Assembly (NCBI GenBank): GCA_023485205.1
Contig: JAMCZX010000001.1
Coordinates: 1-18,763, forward strand
DNA from: Candidatus Omnitrophota bacterium
GTDB lineage: Bacteria > Ratteibacteria > UBA8468 > B48-G9 > DTJG01
Direction: 5' to 3'
DNA length: 18,763 bases
In this document: positions 13,508 to 18,763 of the stretch, piece by piece
Layout: the number at the start of each line of letters is the position of its first letter
Position numbering within the stretch: position 1 is the first letter of the stretch
The notes under the pieces: generated by a model
What the model was told of the DNA's origin: nothing
What the model saw: the letters and a program-made list of their open reading frames with translations, nothing else
The model's database searches: none
Position numbers and translations under genes: made by a program

Positions 13508-15495
13508 CATATCTAAATATTCTATGGCATTTTCATCAGCCTTTGTATAGCAACCCATTTTCCGGCACACTGGATACATCAATAATTACTTTCAGGACGC
13601 TTTATAATTATTATCCCATGGCAATGTACCTGGAACATTTTCCTGAAGTAAAAGTTACCTGTAACCTGACATCCACACTTTTAAACCAGATTTATGGAAT
13701 ATCCAGGGGGGAAACAAAGGATTTGTTTCAATCAATGTTATCTGCTCAACCTGAAGAAGAAAGGATAAAGTCTTTCTGGAAGGAAATACCGTCACAGGTC
13801 AAGTCAAGGTATAACATTCCAAACAGAATTTACCGGAAATCAGGCGAAGGAAACATAAAAGAAAAAGAGCTTTTTGACCTTAAAATCTGGCTACATCTTT
13901 TTTGTTTTCATCCTTTTTTTGTCAAAAATGACATTGATATTGCCTCTCTTTTTCACAAAGGAATCGGATTTAATGAAAGCGACGCAAACTTAATCATCAG
14001 AAAAGAAAGGGAAATATTTACATCTGTAATTGAAAAGTATAAATACCTCCAGAAATCAGGCCAGATTGAAATCAGCACCACGCCTTTTTATCATCCAATC
14101 CTTCCGCTTATTTATGACATAAAATGCGCAAAACAGACTGAATCATCACTTTTTATCCCTGACATTAATTATTCTTATCCTGAAGATGCAAAGGTACAGA
14201 TAGAAAAATCCATGACATTTTACCAAAAACTGTTTGAAAAAAAGGTAATGGGTATGTGGCCTGCGGAAGGAGCGGTAAGCAGTGAAATTTTAACCCTTTT
14301 TGCCGATAGTGGACTTAAATGGATTGCCACGGATGATTATCTTCTTTCAAAAATAACCGGCATAAAAGGAAGAGAAAAGTTTGAGAACGTTTATTTATGG
14401 AAGAATAGTCTCGGAATATTTTTCCGTGACAGGGAATTTTCTGACTTAATAGGATTTAATTACCAGAAATGGGATGAAAAAAAAGCTGTGGATGATTTTG
14501 TCAGTAAACTGACAGGTTCAAGTGGAGGCAAAAATATTGTTTTACCTGTAATACTTGATGGAGAAAATCCCTGGGAATGGTATAAAGAAGAAGGTGAGGT
14601 TTTTATACCTGAGTTTTACAGAAGGATTGCATCCAATAACCAGGTAAAAACTCTTACGTTTTCTGAAAGTTTGTTACTTGATACCAACAAAAAAAATCTT
14701 TCCTTTTTTATACCCGGCACCTGGATGGGCCATAACTTTGATAACTGGCTCGGGCAGGAAACTGCAAATAAAGGATGGGAAATATTGGCAGAGGCAAGAA
14801 AAACATGGGAAGAAATAAAAAATGAAAAGATAAACTACGAAAAAAATCCTTATGAACTCCTGCTTTTTGCAGAAAGCAGCGATTTTTTCTGGTGGATGAG
14901 CCTGCCTGCGGAAATGTCCGTAAAAAGAAAGTTTTTTTCTCTGTTTATAGATAGTATTAACCAGTTTTATCAATTAATCGGCAGGGAAAAAAACATTGAC
15001 ATAAAAAGTTTATTGGAAACTATCACGCCTGAAATTATATTTGCAGTTCCAACAGGATACACCAATCCTGTTATTGATGGCAGTATAACAGATTTCTGGG
15101 AATGGCAGAATTCAGCGGAAATAAAACCGGAAAGACTCTGGTCCACGTTCCAGCCTGTCAATCTTCCAATAACAAAAATTTTTTACGGATATAACCAGAC
15201 TCATTTCTTCTTAAGGGTGGATTTTACTTCTTTTAAAGGAACCCTGAAAATAGAATTTGGAAAAGAAAATCCTGTATTTTATGAAGTCGCCCTGACAGGT
15301 GAAAAAAAGTCTTTTCCAGAGTGGGCATTTGATAAGATTTTTGAATGGAAGATACCCTTTGAAAAAACAGGTAATGAACAAATGATTTTTTTCAAGATTC
15401 ATCTTTTTTCTGATGGGCAGCATCTATTCCAGTTTCCCCCTTTTGATTATTTTTACTTTAAAAGGAAAAACTTTGAATCTGACTGGTACGTGTGA
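13504..15495 (+). CDS. GH57 alpha-glucan hydrolase or glucanotransferase with C-terminal beta domain
   Basis: This is a 663-residue glycoside hydrolase of family 57, acting on alpha-glucans as an amylase, 4-alpha-glucanotransferase or amylopullulanase; the exact activity cannot be read off. The conserved regions are present in order: WHFHQP (residues 8-13), TTPFYHPILPLIYD, MGMWPAEGAVS (nucleophile E255), LKWIATDDYLLS (acid/base D277) and VILDGENPWEWY. Residues about 400-430 (GTWMGHNFDNWLGQETANKGWEIL) and the DFFWWM segment are also typical. The last 120 residues, starting at PTGYTNPVIDGSITDFWEW, form a beta-rich domain found in some GH57 proteins, possibly for glucan binding. No signal peptide is present, so it acts in the cytoplasm. 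Its start overlaps glgA by 4 bases, tying it to glycogen turnover. Confidence 0.93.
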   Translation: MTYLNILWHFHQPLYSNPFSGTLDTSIITFRTLYNYYPMAMYLEHFPEVKVTCNLTSTLLNQIYGISRGETKDLFQSMLSAQPEEERIKSFWKEIPSQVKSRYNIPNRIYRKSGEGNIKEKELFDLKIWLHLFCFHPFFVKNDIDIASLFHKGIGFNESDANLIIRKEREIFTSVIEKYKYLQKSGQIEISTTPFYHPILPLIYDIKCAKQTESSLFIPDINYSYPEDAKVQIEKSMTFYQKLFEKKVMGMWPAEGAVSSEILTLFADSGLKWIATDDYLLSKITGIKGREKFENVYLWKNSLGIFFRDREFSDLIGFNYQKWDEKKAVDDFVSKLTGSSGGKNIVLPVILDGENPWEWYKEEGEVFIPEFYRRIASNNQVKTLTFSESLLLDTNKKNLSFFIPGTWMGHNFDNWLGQETANKGWEILAEARKTWEEIKNEKINYEKNPYELLLFAESSDFFWWMSLPAEMSVKRKFFSLFIDSINQFYQLIGREKNIDIKSLLETITPEIIFAVPTGYTNPVIDGSITDFWEWQNSAEIKPERLWSTFQPVNLPITKIFYGYNQTHFFLRVDFTSFKGTLKIEFGKENPVFYEVALTGEKKSFPEWAFDKIFEWKIPFEKTGNEQMIFFKIHLFSDGQHLFQFPPFDYFYFKRKNFESDWYV

Positions 15496-15507
15496 AAAAA
15501 TTTATAT

Positions 15508-15530
15508 TATAATGAAATTTCTGATAAAAT
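15508..15530 (+). promoter_or_regulatory. Possible internal promoter before rsfS
   Basis: The 68-base gap after the GH57 gene is the largest in the plus-strand run. It contains TATAAT (15508-15513) and an extended -10-like TGATAAAAT (15522-15530). Neither has a good -35 box. It could give rsfS and the phosphohexomutase separate expression. Confidence 0.35.
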
Positions 15531-15563
15531 CTTAGAATAAATATAAAGGAAAGGAGAAAAAAC

Positions 15564-15905
15564 ATTCATAAAAAATTAGTTTATTTGTTTAAAATACTTG
15601 AAGAAAAACAAGCCCTGGAAACAAAAATTCTTGACGTGAGAAAGATTACATGGATAACCGACTATTTTATTATTACGTCTGTCCAGAGTGCTGTCCAGGC
15701 AAAAGCCATATTAGACAGTATTATTGAAAATTTTGATGAAAAACCTTTATCTGTGGAAGGGACTAATTCCAATAACTGGATTTTGATGGATTACGGGGAA
15801 ATCATCATCCATATATTCAACCCTGAGGCAAGACTTTTTTATAATCTTGAAAAATTGTGGGCAGATGCAAAAGAAATAAAAATAATAGAGGAGAAAACGT
15901 CATGA
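15564..15905 (+). CDS. rsfS: Ribosomal silencing factor RsfS, apparent AUU start
   Basis: RsfS binds ribosomal protein uL14 on the large subunit and blocks subunit joining under poor nutrition. The family core is clear: LEEKQALETKILDVRKITWITDYFIITSVQSAVQAKAILDSI, then VEGTNSNNWILMDYGEIIIHIFNPEARLFYNLEKLW. No ATG or GTG lies at the expected start. AAGGAG (15551-15556) is followed after exactly 7 bases by ATT at 15564, in frame and giving 113 residues with the usual N-terminal length. The only other candidate, TTG 15585, lies 28 bases from the ribosome binding site and would shorten the first helix. The stop overlaps the ATG of the next gene. Placing this factor beside glycogen genes links ribosome silencing with carbon storage. 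Confidence 0.9.
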   Translation: MHKKLVYLFKILEEKQALETKILDVRKITWITDYFIITSVQSAVQAKAILDSIIENFDEKPLSVEGTNSNNWILMDYGEIIIHIFNPEARLFYNLEKLWADAKEIKIIEEKTS

Positions 15906-17272
15906 AAATTAACAGGCTTATATTCAGGGAATATGACATAAGGGGAGTCGTGGGAAAAGACATTGATAATAATTTTGCATATTTTCTCGGCAGGGCAATC
16001 GGGACATATCTGCAAAAGGAACAGGCTGAAAAAGTCGTTGTAGGCGGAGATAACAGGGAATCAACCCCGGCATATAAGGAAAACCTTATCCAGGGTCTCA
16101 TTGATTCAGGGAAGATTGTTACAGATATCGGGATTACTACGACCCCTGTCCTGTATTTTGCAAGAAAGACCGGGAATTTTGATGCAGCCGTTGTAGTTAC
16201 AGCAAGTCATAATCCCCCCCTGTTTAACGGGTTTAAGATTGTCATAGGTGAAAAAAGTCTTTACGGAAAGCAGATATTACGATTGGCAGACATTATGGAA
16301 TCAGAAGATTTTGTTTCAGGAAACGGGAAAAAAGAACAAAAAGATTTTGAACCGGATTATATTTCATTTATGAAAGAACGGTTTTCTTTTAAAAAACAAT
16401 GGAGAATCGGGCTTGACACGGGAAACGGGATTGTAGGCCCTTTAATGTCAAAGATTTTCAATGCCTTAAAGATTTCTTATCATGGACTTTATTTAGAGAG
16501 TGACGGAACCTTTCCGCATCATATGCCTGACCCTGCCGTTGCAGAAAATTTACAGGACCTTATAGGGATTGTAAAAAAAGAAAAACTTGATGCAGGATTT
16601 GCTCTTGATGCTGATGGAGACAGGTTTGCCGCCATAACTGAAGATGGAAAAATCCTGTGGGGGGACCAGCTGCTGATTATTTTCAGCAAAGACATACTGA
16701 AGAAAAAATCAGGTTCCAAAATAATATTTGATGTAAAGTGTACAAAAGCACTGGAAGATTCCATAAAAAAAAATGGCGGTACGCCGATTATGTGGAAAAC
16801 AGGACACTCACTGATAGAGGATAAAATGTACGAGGAAAGTTCCCCGCTTGCAGGCGAACTATCAGGACACCTGTATTTTGCAGATGAATATTTTGGTTAT
16901 GATGACGGAACATATACCGCATTAAGACTTTTAAGAATTATGGATGAAACAGGTTTGACGCTGAACCAGCTTTTAAAAGACATAAAACAATATTATTCAA
17001 GCCCGGAAATAAGGATTGAAGTGGCGGATGAAAAAAAGTTTCATATTGTTGAGAATTTAAAGAGATTTTACAGGGATAAATATCCTATTTCTGACATAGA
17101 TGGCGTAAAGGTATATTTTACCGATGGCTGGGCGCTTGTAAGGGCTTCAAATACCCAGCCTGCTCTTGTAGTAAGAGTAGAGGGCTATACTGAAAACAGT
17201 CTGGAAAAAATAGAACCTGAATTTATCCGGACTGTAAAGGGGTTTATGAGGTGGTCCCCAAAAACTGGATAA
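15902..17272 (+). CDS. manB: Phosphomannomutase/phosphoglucomutase with C-terminus altered by an insertion sequence
   Basis: This alpha-D-phosphohexomutase moves phosphate between C1 and C6 of glucose or mannose, here probably supplying glucose-1-phosphate to GlgC. It has the four family signatures: the phosphoserine loop T100-A-S102-H-N-P-P, the metal loop D236-A-D-G-D240-R-F, the sugar loop G318-E-L-S-G-H323, and the phosphate-binding loop R414-A-S-N-T-Q-P. It has 456 residues. The last 9 (after VKG) are not native: the final codons F-M-R-W-S-P-K-T-G run into the left end of an IS3-type element at 17246/17247. All domains are complete, so the enzyme is probably still active. An ATG-overlap with rsfS and a GAGGAG ribosome binding site fix the start. 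Glucose versus mannose preference is not decided. Confidence 0.92.
   Translation: MKINRLIFREYDIRGVVGKDIDNNFAYFLGRAIGTYLQKEQAEKVVVGGDNRESTPAYKENLIQGLIDSGKIVTDIGITTTPVLYFARKTGNFDAAVVVTASHNPPLFNGFKIVIGEKSLYGKQILRLADIMESEDFVSGNGKKEQKDFEPDYISFMKERFSFKKQWRIGLDTGNGIVGPLMSKIFNALKISYHGLYLESDGTFPHHMPDPAVAENLQDLIGIVKKEKLDAGFALDADGDRFAAITEDGKILWGDQLLIIFSKDILKKKSGSKIIFDVKCTKALEDSIKKNGGTPIMWKTGHSLIEDKMYEESSPLAGELSGHLYFADEYFGYDDGTYTALRLLRIMDETGLTLNQLLKDIKQYYSSPEIRIEVADEKKFHIVENLKRFYRDKYPISDIDGVKVYFTDGWALVRASNTQPALVVRVEGYTENSLEKIEPEFIRTVKGFMRWSPKTG
17241..17245. repeat. Candidate 5-bp target-site duplication, left copy (GGTTT)
   Basis: GGTTT precedes the left end of the insertion sequence and the same five bases follow its right end at 18659-18663. 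A single extra A (17246) sits between this copy and the first base of the perfect inverted repeat. The length suits the IS3 family, but chance cannot be excluded because the two flanks may not be collinear. Confidence 0.5.
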
Positions 17273-17324
17273 CCTGGATAGGTGTATTTTAGCATATATT
17301 CAGGACAACCAAAAAGGGGGCCAG

Positions 17325-17606
17325 ATGAGAAAGAGTCATGAAGCAGGGTTCAAGGCAAAAGTAGCCTTTGAATCAGGCAAAGGAGAAAAGACGATAGCAC
17401 AGTTAGCCAGTCAGTATGGGGTTCATCCAAATCAGGTAGGGAAATGGAAAAAGGAGCTTTTAGAGCGACTGCCGGAATTGTTCAGTCCGAAGTGGAAAAA
17501 AGAACATAAGAGCGAGGCTGAATTGATAGACGAACTTTATAAAGAGCTCGGACGTGTAACAGTGGAACGAGACTGGTTAAAAAAAAAGTATCAACAATTG
17601 GAATAG
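17325..17606 (+). CDS. IS3-family transposase OrfA
   Basis: This 93-residue protein has the HTH_Tnp_1 (transposase_8) fold in its N-terminal half: FKAKVAFESGKGEKTIAQLASQYGVHPNQVGKWKKELLERLPELF. It binds the terminal inverted repeats. The C-terminal half (ELIDELYKELGRVTVERDWLKKKYQQLE) has the heptad Leu pattern of the leucine zipper through which OrfA and OrfAB associate. GGGGG lies 7-8 bases before ATG 17325. It ends at TAG 17606, just after the slippery sequence that produces the OrfAB fusion. Confidence 0.95.
   Translation: MRKSHEAGFKAKVAFESGKGEKTIAQLASQYGVHPNQVGKWKKELLERLPELFSPKWKKEHKSEAELIDELYKELGRVTVERDWLKKKYQQLE
17582..17588 (+). promoter_or_regulatory. Programmed -1 frameshift site (A AAA AAG)
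   Basis: A run of nine A followed by G (17579-17588) ends in the heptamer A AAA AAG, positioned in orfA codons as X XXY YYZ. Slipping back one base enters the orfB frame, which is open from 17543 to 18433 and has no ATG until 17735, well inside the conserved protein. Six residues after the slip orfA would stop. No clear stimulatory hairpin is visible downstream. Confidence 0.85.
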
Positions 17607-18433
17607 AGGAAAAACGGATATTAATAGGGACTACGGAAAAAATCCCGCTTACTCGTCAATGCGAGTTAGTAAATCTGTCAAGGAGCAGTTGGTATTATCA
17701 ACAGTGTCGGGATGATTCCTATAACGAGAAATTGATGAGACTTATAGATAAAGAATATACGCGACATCCCTTTCGTGGACGTCGGGAATTGACGAACTAT
17801 CTTCGAGGGCTTAGTTATGAGGTAAACCCCAAGCGTGTAAGACGGTTAATGAGAAAAATGGGAATTGAGGCTGTGTATCCGAAACGTAGTCTGAGTTTTC
17901 CAAATTCAACGCATAAAATATATCCGTACTTACTGCGCGGGTTGGAAATAACGCGTCCCAATCAAGTATGGGCGGCAGATATCACGTATATTCGGATGAA
18001 GCCTGGCTGGTTATATCTGGTAGCGATACTGGATTGGTTCAGTCGGTATGTCGTAGATTGGCAACTGTCCAATACTCTTGACGTACATTTTTGCCGAGAA
18101 ACATTGGAAAATGCACTGATGAAGAATACGCCGGAAATATTTAATTCGGACCAAGGGTCGCAGTTTACCTGCCGGGATTTTACGGGTGTTTTGGAAAAAT
18201 CAGGAGTTAAAATTAGTATGGACGGGCGTGGTAGAGTTTATGATAACATTTACGTAGAAAGGTTGTGGCGTAGCGTAAAATACGAAGAAGTATATCTGAA
18301 CGACTATCAGACTGTTTCAGAAGCAGAACGTGGATTAAAAACATATTTCCAGTTTTATAATGAAGAACGATTTCATTCTGCCCTGAACGGGAAAAAACCG
18401 GCAGAAATTTATTTCGGAGGGAATATAAATTGA
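17582..18433 (+). CDS. IS3-family transposase OrfB (made as OrfAB by -1 frameshift)
   Basis: This is the catalytic part of the transposase, translated as a fusion to OrfA after slippage at A AAA AAG. From the slip site it reads KKVSTIGIEEKRILIG, then LTRQCELVNLSRSSWYYQ, the HTH_21-like segment (LMRLIDKEYTRHPFRGRRELTNYLR) and the RNase H-like rve core. The DDE residues lie in WAADITYIRM (first Asp), NSDQGSQFT (second Asp) and DNIYVERLWRSVKYEEVY (Glu), all intact. It ends with FYNEERFHSALNGKKPAEIYFGG, the usual family end. A TTG at 17732 and ATG at 17735 would lose the N-terminal 50 residues, so the fusion is the likely active form. Confidence 0.93.
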   Translation, partial: KKVSTIGIEEKRILIGTTEKIPLTRQCELVNLSRSSWYYQQCRDDSYNEKLMRLIDKEYTRHPFRGRRELTNYLRGLSYEVNPKRVRRLMRKMGIEAVYPKRSLSFPNSTHKIYPYLLRGLEITRPNQVWAADITYIRMKPGWLYLVAILDWFSRYVVDWQLSNTLDVHFCRETLENALMKNTPEIFNSDQGSQFTCRDFTGVLEKSGVKISMDGRGRVYDNIYVERLWRSVKYEEVYLNDYQTVSEAERGLKTYFQFYNEERFHSALNGKKPAEIYFGGNIN

Positions 18434-18568
18434 CCAGAAATTTGTCATATAAAGTATTGTCTGGAACAAAGAACGCCCGTTTATTTTCATTTTACGAAGG
18501 CACTTTTAAGGGAAATTGTAAAAAAACGGTATTTTTGACAAAGAGTGAAAAAATGTGGTTTAATTAAA

Positions 18569-18626
18569 GTGGTAAGGTTAAAAAAATGAGCCGAGCCATA
18601 AATACTTTTTACACCTTAACTACCAC
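18569..18626. repeat. Subterminal imperfect hairpin in the IS right end
   Basis: GTGGTAAGGTTAAAAA (18569-18584) pairs imperfectly with TTTTTACACCTTAACTACCAC (18606-18626) around a 21-base loop. It lies in the 211-base non-coding stretch between orfB and the right inverted repeat, which holds no gene. It could block transcription across the IS end or be a transposase-binding feature. Confidence 0.5.
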
Positions 18627-18643
18627 TACTTTTTGTCCAAACA

Positions 18644-18763
18644 ATGGGGACCACCTCAGGTTTGATTGATTCAGGAGCCACAAAATGTCTTTTTCCTGGC
18701 TACATTGCAATGATTCTTGGTCATGATGTTTCAAAAGGGACCTTTTTGCAAAAAATGATGATA
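18644..18763 (+). CDS. Fragment resembling a retropepsin-like aspartic protease, running off the window
   Basis: Right after the IS, one frame stays open to the window end. It reads GLIDSGATKCLFPGYIAMILGHDVSKGTF. This matches the active-site region of clan AA (retropepsin-like) aspartic proteases: a hydrophobic strand, D-S-G-A, a (L/I)(F/I)P segment, then a helix and LGxD. Normally about 30 residues precede the DSGA motif. Here there is only ATG at 18644 inside the IS inverted repeat (MGTTSGLIDSGA), with no ribosome binding site. The gene therefore looks 5'-truncated by the IS and is more likely a broken gene than an expressed one. Confidence 0.5.
   Translation, partial: MGTTSGLIDSGATKCLFPGYIAMILGHDVSKGTFLQKMMI

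Larger units (their letters stand above)
17247..18658 (+). mobile_element. IS3-family insertion sequence, complete, 1412 bp
   Basis: The element is bounded by perfect 14-bp inverted repeats, TGAGGTGGTCCCCA (17247-17260) and TGGGGACCACCTCA (18645-18658). They have the TG...CA ends of the IS3 family and further matches inward (TGGAtAA versus TGGAcAA). It carries orfA (HTH) and orfB (DDE catalytic domain) in the -1 frame, with a slippery site between them. Length, gene order and end sequence all fit IS3. Both reading frames and all catalytic residues are intact, so it could still be active. Confidence 0.95.

Noticed and set aside
15585..15905. rsfS starting at TTG 15585
   Set aside because: The TTG is 28 bases from the only ribosome binding site and would remove the first helix; ATT 15564 fits both spacing and family length.
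17732..18433. OrfB as an independently started protein
   Set aside because: Starting at TTG 17732 would drop conserved N-terminal residues (LTRQCELVNLSRSSWYYQ), while a perfectly phased slippery site explains an OrfAB fusion.

Overview
The window is AT-rich DNA from a Gram-negative (diderm) bacterium, probably an uncultured lineage. ExbB/ExbD-type inner-membrane energizers and a SurA/PpiD-like membrane-anchored chaperone point to a diderm. The archaeal-type phosphoglycerate mutase (ApgM) and the GH57 glucan enzyme are common in deep-branching and candidate phyla. The phylum cannot be fixed from this sequence alone.

Left edge (1-1590, minus strand): a tRNA-Gln(CUG) gene, then a roughly 130-bp stretch of nested inverted repeats that ends in a near-perfect duplicate of the tRNA 3' end, then a beta-class DNA methyltransferase gene, then the start of an adjacent gene that looks like its restriction endonuclease. 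This resembles a tRNA-associated integration hotspot carrying a type II restriction-modification pair.

1603-3884 (minus strand): a five-gene run in the order exbB, exbD, anchored unknown protein, membrane zinc-ribbon protein, DUF2582-type winged helix, reading into the tRNA. The exbB promoter overlaps a palindrome that could be an operator. ExbD has Asn where the family has its proton-carrying Asp. A 23-nt repeat lies on both sides of exbB.

4015-6528 (minus strand): a cold-shock protein with a strong terminator, and a cluster of apgM, a YHS metal-binding protein and a DnaQ-like exonuclease fused to a WYL-like domain. The apgM promoter is placed so that its transcript would begin at or near the start codon (leaderless).

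6597-17272 (plus strand): a tight, largely overlapping gene run: rsmI, SurA-like chaperone, histidine kinase, stand-alone receiver protein, glgC, galT-like, glgA, GH57 glucan enzyme, rsfS, phosphohexomutase. GlgC makes ADP-glucose, GlgA polymerises it, the GH57 enzyme remodels or cuts the glucan, and the GalT-like protein and phosphohexomutase handle sugar phosphates. A two-component pair is embedded in the same unit. rsfS seems to start at a rare AUU codon.

17247-18658: a complete IS3-family insertion sequence with 14-bp perfect terminal inverted repeats, orfA, orfB and a correctly phased A AAA AAG frameshift site. It replaces the last codons of the phosphohexomutase gene. On its other side begins what looks like the catalytic motif of a retropepsin-like protease without its N-terminus, so the two IS flanks may come from two different broken genes.
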